From NCBI RefSeq assembly GCF_002917105.1, contig NZ_PQFZ01000003.1, forward strand, positions 153,808 to 217,807: a stretch of DNA of 64,000 bases, read 5' to 3'. Both the position numbers and the translations under genes were made by a program. This DNA is from Allobosea psychrotolerans. GTDB taxonomy: Bacteria; Pseudomonadota; Alphaproteobacteria; Rhizobiales; Beijerinckiaceae. The notes beneath the pieces were generated by a model. That model was not told where the DNA came from and searched no databases. It worked only from the letters and a program-made list of their open reading frames with translations. Within the stretch, counting starts at the first letter, position 1, and every line of letters starts with the position of its first letter. This document shows, piece after piece, positions 34,740-42,393 of this stretch.

Positions 34740-35765
34740 ATGTTCGATTTAGAGCGCATCAAAACTATTCCTATCGCCGCAGTCGCGCGTGATTTCGGTT
34801 TTAAGCTCTCGCAGACGGGGGCCGGCCGATGCCTGTTGCCGGGGCACGACGACAAGAACCCGTCTTTTTCCATCCGGCGTTTGAATAACAGTTTTAGATG
34901 TTTCGCGTGCGGCAGACACGGAAGCGTCATCGATCTCGTAATTGAGATGGAAGGAGTGAGCTTCAACGAAGCATGCAGCCGTCTGCGCGATCGTTACGTA
35001 GGCGCGGCTGGAAAGGGGCGGCCGCGGCAGATGCGGGCGCCCACGAAGGTAATTGACGTCGATCCGCCTGTCCCCGACATCGTTGCAGACCAGGAGGTCT
35101 TCGGTTGGCTTCTTGACCAATCGCCGCTCTTGGCGTCCGGCCGCGACTATATGGTCAGCCGTTCGATCAGCCATGCAACGCTTGAACATTTCAAGGTTGG
35201 TCAAGTGGCCAACCGCCAAACGTTGGTTAGAGTCTGCATCGAAAGGTTCGGCTTGTCACGCCTTCAAAAGTGTGGGCTTGTTACCGACACTCGGTTTGGC
35301 CCTGAGTTGATCTTTCCTTCGGGGTACTTGCTGTTCCCCTTCGTTTCTCAAGGGGCGGTGCAATATATACAAGCGCGGCGTTCAGACGCGATGCCGCAAC
35401 GACGCTGGATAAGCCTGGCAAAGTTGCCTCCTCCGATTTTTAATCTGGATATCCTTGCAACTGGAGTTACCACTGTCGCGATTTGTGAAGGGGTTACAGA
35501 TGTACTTTCGGCGCACGAACTGAGCAGAGCTGCTCTTGGGTTGCTGGGCGCAAGTAGCAAGCTTAGTAAGGAAGCGATATCCGGTCTTCGGAATCGAAAC
35601 GTAATCATCATGGCCGACGCAGATGCGGCGGGCAGTTCGTTCGCGCAGAGAACAAGTAAATCGTTACAAGCTTTGGGTGTGACCGTCGCGTTAAAGTCAT
35701 TCCCACCCGGTGTGAACGATTTGAACGATTATTTGCGGATAAAGCGGGGGAATAAGGCTTCTTGA
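34740..35765 (+). CDS. DnaG-like primase: CHC2 zinc finger plus TOPRIM domain
   Basis: A 341-aa protein. Residues 31-57 have the zinc ligands C31, H36, C54, C57 (CLLPGHDDKNPSFS...FRCFACGRHGSVIDL), the CHC2 finger of DnaG. About 245-300 is a TOPRIM domain with VAICEGVTD (E250) and IIMADADAAG (D293, D295). The middle (YLLFPFVSQGAVQYIQAR) resembles the DnaG RNA-polymerase core. No helicase-binding C-terminal domain is present, so it is a compact, probably self-contained primase. The final bases (CTTGA) overlap the TTG start of the reverse transcriptase, implying coupled synthesis. Base composition is lower in GC than the chromosome. Likely role: making primers for, or acting on products of, the adjacent RT. 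Confidence 0.88.
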   Translation: MFDLERIKTIPIAAVARDFGFKLSQTGAGRCLLPGHDDKNPSFSIRRLNNSFRCFACGRHGSVIDLVIEMEGVSFNEACSRLRDRYVGAAGKGRPRQMRAPTKVIDVDPPVPDIVADQEVFGWLLDQSPLLASGRDYMVSRSISHATLEHFKVGQVANRQTLVRVCIERFGLSRLQKCGLVTDTRFGPELIFPSGYLLFPFVSQGAVQYIQARRSDAMPQRRWISLAKLPPPIFNLDILATGVTTVAICEGVTDVLSAHELSRAALGLLGASSKLSKEAISGLRNRNVIIMADADAAGSSFAQRTSKSLQALGVTVALKSFPPGVNDLNDYLRIKRGNKAS

Positions 35766-38700
35766 ATTTGCATGAATCGCTTTTGTTGCCGGAGAATATG
35801 CTATGGGCGTGGCGCAAAATTAAACGCGCGTACCGGTCGGCCGATTGTCTATTCGACCAAGCGGAGTTGGCTCAATTTGAACTCTGTTTGGATGCAGAGC
35901 TCGATAAGATCCGGCGAGACTTCGACGCCGGTATCTGGAAGCCCGCTCCACTAAAGCTCGTTCCCCAGCCTAAAAAGCCGGGCAAGGATGGCGCTCCCAG
36001 GCTCAGGCAATACTTCCAAATCGCAGTGCGCGATCAAGTGGCGTGGGCTGCGCTGGCAAACGTTCTCGGTCCGGAACTTGATCAGCAGATGCCAGCATGG
36101 AGCTACGGAAACAGGCTTTATCGCGCCGCGTGGTATGAAGAGGACATAGGCGAGAAACGGCATTCAAAGCTAAATATTGGCCCGTATCGTCATTCCTCTG
36201 GTTACTTATATCGCCATTTCAAACATAGCTGGCCTCTTTTCCGTCGCCATGTATCGCTGGCGGCGCGAAAGATGGTCACAGACCACATTGACGAAAATGA
36301 ACTCGACCACGGCGAGGCGCTCGCGCTTAATCAGACAGGGGGGCTATTATATCTAGATGCTAACTACTGGAGGCGGCCACAAGCGGGCGGCGATACCCTC
36401 TATGCCGCTTCGCTTGATCTCAAGAAATTCTACCCTTCGATCCGCGTCGAGGCGATAATCCGTGGTTTTGAAGAGTTTGTAGAAAGTTACAGCCAAGACC
36501 ACAAACTTGCAGCTCTTGTAAAAAGTATGCTTCATTTTCAGGTGGACAGCTCTGGTCTGTCGGAAGAAATGAAGACGGTTGTGGATCCGCAGCACGCTGG
36601 AAAAGTATTCGAGGGCATACCAACCGGACTTTTTGTTGGTGGTTTTCTCGCAAATGTTGCGATGTTGCCGCTGGACCGGGAGGTGGCGCGTATTATCACT
36701 GATCGTCGTAATATCGCTCACTTTCGATTCGTTGATGATCACGAAATACTGGCCTATGATTTTGAAACGCTTTGCCTTTGGGTCGCGGAATATGATGCCT
36801 TGCTTCAAAAATTTGCGATTGGTTCAGAAATCGAGCGAGATAAGTACACCCCACCTGAGTTGAAATGGATAATCCATTCTGATAACGAGGATGTTAGTTC
36901 GTTATCAGAGGATGAATTAGTAAAAGAGGCATCGCGATCCGCTGAGATAAACGGAAAAAAGCCTACTCAGTTGATGACGAGAACTTTAGCACAAGTATCA
37001 GTTCTTGCCGCTACCGATTTTGACCTGCTGACGGATGCGGGGCGGTCGCAGCGATTAGAACAGCTTGAGTGGTTGTTGCTAGCCAACATCCCGGACCATG
37101 AGATTCGTGGCGATACGCGAGCCGCGTTCGCCGCGTCTCGGATTGCAAGCCTTACGCCGTCGCTGTTTCGTCAGAACGATGATTTGCTGGCCGCAAATCG
37201 TCGAATTCAGGCGCTTATTGCCAAGAAATCCCCGGATGAAACGGCTGTCGCTGAGATCGTCGCACTGAAAGAGCTGATACCGATCCTCGAAACTAAGGAA
37301 AAGAGCGAATGGGCGGCGCTGCTCAAGCGACATTTCGGCTTATTATTTGAGGCGTTTGTCGCCCACCCTGACAAGACGCGGCTATTTATTCGCCTCATCG
37401 ATTATTGCCGCTCGACAGGTCATAATGGATTTCCCCGGATAACCGAATGGATGCATAGGCACGAGGAGGGGCCTTTAAAATTCCTTAGATCATATCTGGG
37501 GGCGATGGCGATTCACACGCTCTCGCGTCACATTCTTACCGCCAGTGTTTCGGTAAAGAGAGCTGATCTTCTCCATAGAGAGCGGTCATCAACCTACGCA
37601 TTCTTGGAAAATATCTCGCGGGTTCGCATCGCAGATTTGATACCTCTGGCTGGCGAATCTAGAGAACTTCATGCTTTCCAATCCGATGCCTTGAAGGCAT
37701 TTGTTGCGGCGCTGCTGCTGGGTGCCTGGGAGATCGGCGAGGCGGACTCCGGCTTGTCGGCAAAGTTGACGTCTCTGGCCAGGAGCATTCCCATTGGCGC
37801 GACGCATACCGCCTTGGATACTCTGAGCACGGCGACTCGGGTTCCGATTGGGGTCTGGTACCATTGGTTCATCGCTACGACAAAGGCTCATCGATATTCC
37901 GCCCCGGCCGCGTGGGCTTCTTTGGCGGCGCTTCATGATGTGAGCGATGAGCGTGACTGGAACAATCTACGACGCTATCCCGCTAGCCTGCCCGCCGCTG
38001 CGTGGGCCAAGCTAACTGACGCGCCGCGGGTGCTCCGTCCTGATGATGCGGGATGGCTGTTTGACGCTGCCCGCGCGAATCGTACAGCATTTTCTGGTCT
38101 GGCCGGTAAGGAACGCGCTCAAAAGCAAACAAGTCTTGCGTTGGCTGAAGATAAGAAACGAATTTCTCTAATAGATTGGGTCGAGGCCACAAAATTGATG
38201 AGCCGGAGCGACCCTCGTCGTTCGGAATGGACTGCACTAGAGATAATAAGACAGATTATCCGCCCCCTATTCGAAATTGAGGGGAGGGACCCAGATTATT
38301 TGGATCGTTTGCACCCCGCTAACGTGATGTTACCTCTATCATGGCGTGATCTTTCGGAGAATATAAGAGTCGATGGCAAAATCACGTGGGAGGGATGGAG
38401 ATCTGTTGTTACAGAGAGGCCGTTGAGCATCAAGCGTGGTGGTTTGGATGACTACCGATATAGTGAAATTGTAAAGGATGACGACCGGTCGTGGTCTCGA
38501 CGTATGCGATCGATAGGTCAATTGCTTTGGGGAATTTTGCGGCAAAATTTTGTTCTCCCTTCTGCCTGGAATATTCGCGGGCAGGAGAGGAGTTTTATGG
38601 AATTAATTGGGTGGGATCTTGAGAGATTGCCGATATCATCGAGTACATTATCTGTTCTTCAATCGTGTCTGCTCCCGCGAAATCGTGAAACAGCATTGAT

Positions 38701-38941
38701 GTTGCTTTATCCATCTCTTTTTGGCATCGAAAATGTCGAAGCAGCTAGCGATACGGAGTTCGATTTGCCAATTGCGACCCCGCAATTTCTTGATGCATTA
38801 CTTGGCCAATCTCAAGCGGTGTTGCGCAGCAGTCAAATGACAATTCTAGAGCACGAACCGCGACAGCTCATTCCTGTTCGCCTTCGTCAAATCGGATCTC
38901 TAGCTGAGGCTGAGGCTGTTGCTCAGGAGATCGATGAATGA
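35762..38941 (+). CDS. Large Unknown-Group-type reverse transcriptase (putative anti-phage DRT)
   Basis: A 1059-aa protein. An RT domain lies in about residues 60-360: fingers KLVPQPKKPGKDGAPRLRQY, motif A ASLDLKKFYPSI (D219), motif B GIPTGLFVGGFLANV (285-299) and motif C FRFVDDHEIL (D325 and D326). The other 700 residues are mainly helical, without a maturase, protease or HNH domain, so this is not a group II intron or retron RT. A long helical C-terminus is typical of the UG/Abi group involved in phage defence. The start is TTG 35762 overlapping the primase stop, with a later ATG at 35798. Its stop overlaps the nitrilase start (ATGA). RT plus nitrilase recalls the UG1/UG5-type (DRT1-like) systems. 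The exact subgroup needs a profile search. Confidence 0.9.
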   Translation: MNLHESLLLPENMLWAWRKIKRAYRSADCLFDQAELAQFELCLDAELDKIRRDFDAGIWKPAPLKLVPQPKKPGKDGAPRLRQYFQIAVRDQVAWAALANVLGPELDQQMPAWSYGNRLYRAAWYEEDIGEKRHSKLNIGPYRHSSGYLYRHFKHSWPLFRRHVSLAARKMVTDHIDENELDHGEALALNQTGGLLYLDANYWRRPQAGGDTLYAASLDLKKFYPSIRVEAIIRGFEEFVESYSQDHKLAALVKSMLHFQVDSSGLSEEMKTVVDPQHAGKVFEGIPTGLFVGGFLANVAMLPLDREVARIITDRRNIAHFRFVDDHEILAYDFETLCLWVAEYDALLQKFAIGSEIERDKYTPPELKWIIHSDNEDVSSLSEDELVKEASRSAEINGKKPTQLMTRTLAQVSVLAATDFDLLTDAGRSQRLEQLEWLLLANIPDHEIRGDTRAAFAASRIASLTPSLFRQNDDLLAANRRIQALIAKKSPDETAVAEIVALKELIPILETKEKSEWAALLKRHFGLLFEAFVAHPDKTRLFIRLIDYCRSTGHNGFPRITEWMHRHEEGPLKFLRSYLGAMAIHTLSRHILTASVSVKRADLLHRERSSTYAFLENISRVRIADLIPLAGESRELHAFQSDALKAFVAALLLGAWEIGEADSGLSAKLTSLARSIPIGATHTALDTLSTATRVPIGVWYHWFIATTKAHRYSAPAAWASLAALHDVSDERDWNNLRRYPASLPAAAWAKLTDAPRVLRPDDAGWLFDAARANRTAFSGLAGKERAQKQTSLALAEDKKRISLIDWVEATKLMSRSDPRRSEWTALEIIRQIIRPLFEIEGRDPDYLDRLHPANVMLPLSWRDLSENIRVDGKITWEGWRSVVTERPLSIKRGGLDDYRYSEIVKDDDRSWSRRMRSIGQLLWGILRQNFVLPSAWNIRGQERSFMELIGWDLERLPISSSTLSVLQSCLLPRNRETALMLLYPSLFGIENVEAASDTEFDLPIATPQFLDALLGQSQAVLRSSQMTILEHEPRQLIPVRLRQIGSLAEAEAVAQEIDE

Positions 38942-39846
38942 CAGAGATTTACAGTACGCGACTTGCGGCAAGCCTTAAGCTCGGCATTGTTCAGACTTCA
39001 CTTGACCCGGCGGCGGCATGGGTAACCGGCACCAAGATGTCGCCAGGTGAAGAAGAGCGCGCGATAACCGAAATTCGTGGGTTTTTTGCCGCGTTTCGGC
39101 AGGAAAAGATCCCTCCGGATATTATTGTTCTGCCTGAACTGGCCGTCCCCTCTGGGTTTGAAACTCAGCTTCGCCGAATGGCGGGGCAGATGCAGTCTGT
39201 GGTCATTGCTGGCTTTGATTACCGTGACGGCGGCTCTCCTGGCGAGGTTCACAATGAGGCTTTGCTGATCGTTCCGAAACGCTGGCGTGACAGGGCGATG
39301 GGCGCAAAAGTGACTACGCGGCGAATTGGAAAAACGTATGCCGCCCCCGAAGAAGACAAGAAATTGCGGGCAATCGCACACACATTCCAACGCGATCCGT
39401 CTGTCTGGCTTTTTGACGGGGGCGAGATTGGCACTTTTGGTGTGATGGTGTGCTACGATTTTCTGGATCTAGAGCGCATCGCCATGTATCGCGGTAAAGT
39501 TCAGCATCTCTTTATATTGGCGCTGAACAAGGATGCCACGTCTTTCCGGCATGTGGCCGAAGCGGTCGCGCGAATGGCATTCTGTAATGTGATTATATGC
39601 AATTGCGGTCATTTTGGCGGATCTTTAGCAGTTTCTCCGTACCGGCTCTCTGAGCGCCGGACAATCTATCAACACGCGGGCCCTAGCCTAGCGACAGCTC
39701 AAATTATCGAGTTGCCCGTGGCATCGCTTGATCTACATCAGCACGGGGCGGACCCGATGAAGGATGGGGTGAAAGAATTCAAAAGTCTTCCGCCGGGCTA
39801 CATTTTTTCGACAGTTCTCATCGAAAGACTCGCGGGAATTGTTTGA
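38938..39846 (+). CDS. Nitrilase/C-N hydrolase superfamily protein associated with the RT
   Basis: A 302-aa hydrolase. The Glu-Lys-Cys catalytic triad is visible: E67 in IIVLPELAVP, K132 in RIGKTYAAPE and C172 in GVMVCYDFLDLE. HNEALLIVP and LFILALNKDA are also typical. The superfamily hydrolyses nitriles, amides or N-acyl bonds. In DRT1-type defence systems a nitrilase domain is fused to the RT; here it is a separate protein made from a 4-base-overlapping start. It may act as the toxic or signalling effector of the system, but its substrate is unknown. Confidence 0.88.
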   Translation: MTEIYSTRLAASLKLGIVQTSLDPAAAWVTGTKMSPGEEERAITEIRGFFAAFRQEKIPPDIIVLPELAVPSGFETQLRRMAGQMQSVVIAGFDYRDGGSPGEVHNEALLIVPKRWRDRAMGAKVTTRRIGKTYAAPEEDKKLRAIAHTFQRDPSVWLFDGGEIGTFGVMVCYDFLDLERIAMYRGKVQHLFILALNKDATSFRHVAEAVARMAFCNVIICNCGHFGGSLAVSPYRLSERRTIYQHAGPSLATAQIIELPVASLDLHQHGADPMKDGVKEFKSLPPGYIFSTVLIERLAGIV

Positions 39847-40795
39847 TAAATTCGCTGTGAAGGCCACCACTCAGTTTCCGGGCAAGAGAATGAACTGTTC
39901 TGGCGAATCTCAAGATGGCAATTCAGCGCCTTCCGACGCCGAGCGGCTCGCCCGTCGTTTAGAGAAGGAGGCTGGCTACCGAGTGCTCCGCGAGTTGCCG
40001 GTCGATCAAGGCGTTGATAGGCTGGAATTGCCGCATAGTGATCTGAGAATTGGCGTTTCGCTTGATGTTGAAACGACCGGGCTCAGCCCTCAGCATGACC
40101 GTATTGTTGAGCTCGCTATCAAGCGATTCACGTTCGATAGCAGTGGCAAAATTCACAGTGTAGAGCGTGAGAGATCGTGGCAGGAGGACCCTGGCGGGCC
40201 GATGCCTCCCCGTGTTTCCAGATTAACTGGCCTTACGGATGCACAGCTTCGGGGAAGGCAATTTGACGACGATGCGATCGCAGAGTTCTTGGGCCGCTGT
40301 GAGCTTGTCATCGCCCATAACGCGAAGTTCGACCGTCCATTTTTTGAGAGTCGCTTTCCTAATCTTCGAAATCTCGCGTGGGCCTGTAGCTTGACGCAGT
40401 TGGATTGGCTCGATCTTGGTTTTGACGGTCGAGCCTTGGGGCATCTCCTGTTTCAAAGCGGTTGGTATTTCGCCGGCCATCGTGCTGCCGGCGACGTTTG
40501 CGCGCTGACTAAACTGCTTGGTCAGCAGGCCCTGGATGGTCGGAGCGTACTGTCGCATCTCCTAGCTGTATGTGATCGCGTGACTTTCAGATTAGATGCT
40601 GTAGGCGCACCCTTTGAATCGAAAGATCTTCTAAAAAATAGAGCGTACCAATGGAGCGTTGAAGAGCGGTTTTGGTGGCGAGAAATCGATGAAGATGCGC
40701 TGGTTCAAGAGAAGCAGTGGCTTGAATCAAATGTATATTTTGGTCGGGGTAGTCCAAAAGTACAAGAGATTCGCCCGAATAATCGATTTAGGTAA
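39839..40795 (+). CDS. DEDDh 3'-5' exonuclease (DnaQ-like)
   Basis: 318 aa if started at TTG 39839 (8-base overlap with the nitrilase gene). GTG 39857 and ATG 39890 are alternatives. Exonuclease motifs are complete: Exo I VSLDVETTGL (D76, E78), Exo II IAHNAKFDRPFFE (D165) and Exo III HRAAGDVCAL (H214, D219). This is the DnaQ/proofreading-exonuclease fold. The C-terminal 100 residues are unassigned. As the fourth overlapping gene of the operon it probably trims or degrades the nucleic acid made by the primase and RT, or attacks phage DNA. Confidence 0.87.
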   Translation: MFDKFAVKATTQFPGKRMNCSGESQDGNSAPSDAERLARRLEKEAGYRVLRELPVDQGVDRLELPHSDLRIGVSLDVETTGLSPQHDRIVELAIKRFTFDSSGKIHSVERERSWQEDPGGPMPPRVSRLTGLTDAQLRGRQFDDDAIAEFLGRCELVIAHNAKFDRPFFESRFPNLRNLAWACSLTQLDWLDLGFDGRALGHLLFQSGWYFAGHRAAGDVCALTKLLGQQALDGRSVLSHLLAVCDRVTFRLDAVGAPFESKDLLKNRAYQWSVEERFWWREIDEDALVQEKQWLESNVYFGRGSPKVQEIRPNNRFR

Positions 40796-40907
40796 TAGGA
40801 TGTTCGGCTTCTTTCAGCGCGCGAAGGGTCCGACAAGCGATTATTCGTGAACAGATGCGTGCGAAGCGCCTGGAAACACTGCGCCTGGTAAGCTTATTAG
40901 GGTAACC

Positions 40908-40925
40908 TCGAAGATTTCACTTCGA
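40908..40925. promoter_or_regulatory. Inverted repeat upstream of the Xre-type gene
   Basis: TCGAAG-ATTTCA-CTTCGA is a perfect 6-bp inverted repeat whose end lies 14 bases before ATG 40939 and overlaps the region of the ribosome site (AAGGA). A likely autoregulatory operator of the HTH protein; inference only. Confidence 0.5.
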
Positions 40926-40938
40926 CAAGGATAATTTC

Positions 40939-41364
40939 ATGATCGGATCACGCGGGGGGCTGTCAAAGTCGACTTTCTACCGCTGGTGGCGCGAGATGCA
41001 GGAGGGGCGCGCCAGTGGCCTAGGCAACCCGCAAGAGATTCATTACGGCATTAAACGGGCAGATTTGGAGCGAGTCCTATTCGAGGAGCGGCTTGCCGAA
41101 CAAGCGCGAGCGAAATCGGCTCGGATCGATTATCCTAGCCCGTCGTTAGAAGAGAGACTTTCGAATGGGACTTCAGTTTACAGGGCGTGGAGAGAGTCTA
41201 GAGGACTGACGATCAGCGACCTGTCGGCCGAGACGGGCATCCCGGCAAGGTATCTCGACCAGATCGAGAACCTGACCCGATCTCCGAAAGTCGAACAATT
41301 GGCATTGATCGCTGCGGCTCTGGACGTCGAGTTGGCTGCGTTTTCCCAGCCGGTGCGTCGCTGA
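40939..41364 (+). CDS. Xre-type helix-turn-helix regulator, 141 aa
   Basis: ATG 40939 has AAGGA eight bases upstream. The C-terminal half is an HTH_3 domain (VYRAWRESRGLTISDLSAETGIPARYLDQIEN...LALIAAALDV). The N-terminal half (LSKSTFYRWWREMQEGRASG...IKRADLERVLFEERLAEQ) is not recognised. It lies 143 bases after the exonuclease gene, on the same strand. Plausible roles are control of the RT operon or of the island; an antitoxin role is possible but unsupported. Confidence 0.8.
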   Translation: MIGSRGGLSKSTFYRWWREMQEGRASGLGNPQEIHYGIKRADLERVLFEERLAEQARAKSARIDYPSPSLEERLSNGTSVYRAWRESRGLTISDLSAETGIPARYLDQIENLTRSPKVEQLALIAAALDVELAAFSQPVRR

Positions 41365-41601
41365 ACCGATGATCCATCGTCCTATTCCAAGATGGCTTTC
41401 TCGTGTGTCAAAAGTTCCATAGTCGAAAGCATCTTGCGCCCTGCCGACGTCACGAGCTCGGGCTGCGACGCCTCTAATTACTCAGTTGTATGTCGCTACA
41501 AAGCCAGTACAAAGGCGCTTACGAGCGAGAGAAATAAGCTAATTTTTCAATATCTTGTAAGTCGGCGTTGCCCCCTGGGACTCTCCACCGATATTGCCGA
41601 T
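41365..41601. other. Right junction of the island, no gene seen
   Basis: A 237-bp A/T-richer segment. It contains CGCTACAAAGCCAGTACAAAGGCGC (41495-41519, given here as two TACAAA boxes), resembling the paired TACAAA boxes just before the integrase remnant. A small plus-strand frame (41392-41664) crosses into the antisense of the next gene and shows no family feature. Confidence 0.5.
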
Positions 41602-42249
41602 CTACAGCTTCCGAAACACCAGGCTCAGATTATTCGCCGGCATCTCGATGATCTCGGGCGCTGAGAAGCCCGCTTCCCCTGCCAACGCTGCGACCTCGTC
41701 GAGATCGCGCAGGCCCCAGTCCGGATTGCGGCTGCGCAGGCTCGCGTCGAAGGCGGCGTTGCTGGGCTCGAGCGTGCGGCCGGGGCGGCGATAGGGGCCG
41801 TAGAGATAAAGCGGCGCGCCGGCTTTCAGGATGCGCCCGGCCTGGCGGATCAGGCCCTGCGCTGCTGCCCAGGGCGCGATATGGATCATGTTGATGCACA
41901 GGATCGCGTCGGCGTGCGCGACCGGCCAGGTCGAAGCCGCCGCGTCGATCAGCAAGGGCGGGCGGATATTCTGCGCGCCTTGCGTCCAGGCCTTGATGCT
42001 CTCCAACGCCTCGGGCGAGGGGTCGCTGGGCTGGAAGGCGAGGCCGGGCAGGGCGCCTGCGAAATGCAGGACATGCTCGCCCGAGCCGCTGGCGATCTCC
42101 AGTACGAGCCCGGTCGCGGGCAACACCTCGCGCAGCACGGCGAGGATCGCGTCGCGATTGCGCTGCGTGGCAGGCGCGAAGAGGCGCTGGTCACCGGGCG
42201 TCGTTTCGCTCGCGGCCGGCTGCCACGGTCCGCTTGTCTTGCCGGTCAT
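41602..42249 (-). CDS. DUF938 SAM-dependent methyltransferase-like protein
   Basis: A 215-aa class I methyltransferase of the DUF938 family: FAPATQRNRDAILAVL, VLEIASGSGEHVLHFA (SAM-binding motif I), FQPSDPSPEALESI, CINMIHIAPW and LYGPYRRPG. ATG 42249 has AGGA just upstream. It is core sequence on the right side of the island, and its stop at 41602 marks the latest position for the island end. The methyl acceptor is unknown. Confidence 0.88.
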   Translation of the reverse strand: MTGKTSGPWQPAASETTPGDQRLFAPATQRNRDAILAVLREVLPATGLVLEIASGSGEHVLHFAGALPGLAFQPSDPSPEALESIKAWTQGAQNIRPPLLIDAAASTWPVAHADAILCINMIHIAPWAAAQGLIRQAGRILKAGAPLYLYGPYRRPGRTLEPSNAAFDASLRSRNPDWGLRDLDEVAALAGEAGFSAPEIIEMPANNLSLVFRKL

Positions 42250-42393
42250 GCCCATCCTGCCTTTCGAGTGGGTCTTGCGACCATTGAGTCCCGCGAATCT
42301 TTGCCGCGACCCATCGCCACGCAATCGCGATACGCTATAAGGGCTTTTGAAGCAGCCGCTGACGAGTGCGGCTTTGCATGGCGCGGGCTGGTT

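Larger units (their letters stand above)
34029..41590. mobile_element. Genomic island at tRNA-Leu carrying an RT-based operon
   Basis: The segment begins directly after tRNA-Leu with a decayed integrase and is visibly richer in A/T than both flanks, with frequent TTA, ATA and AAT codons and TTG starts. It ends before the core DUF938 gene at 41602. No second copy of the tRNA 3' end was found near 41365-41600, so the right end is approximate. Paired TACAAA motifs occur near both ends (34096-34113 and 41497-41515). Confidence 0.75.

Noticed and set aside
35762..38941. RT as a group II intron or retron enzyme
   Set aside because: No maturase or HNH domain, no intron domain V-like structure noticed, and no msr-msd-like inverted repeats beside it; the long helical C-terminus fits UG/Abi RTs better.
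41365..41601. Second copy of the tRNA-Leu 3' end as attR
   Set aside because: I looked for the T-arm/acceptor sequence in this segment and did not find it.
41392..41664. 90-codon plus-strand frame at the island's right end
   Set aside because: Mixed composition, no ribosome site, and its last part is antisense to the DUF938 gene.
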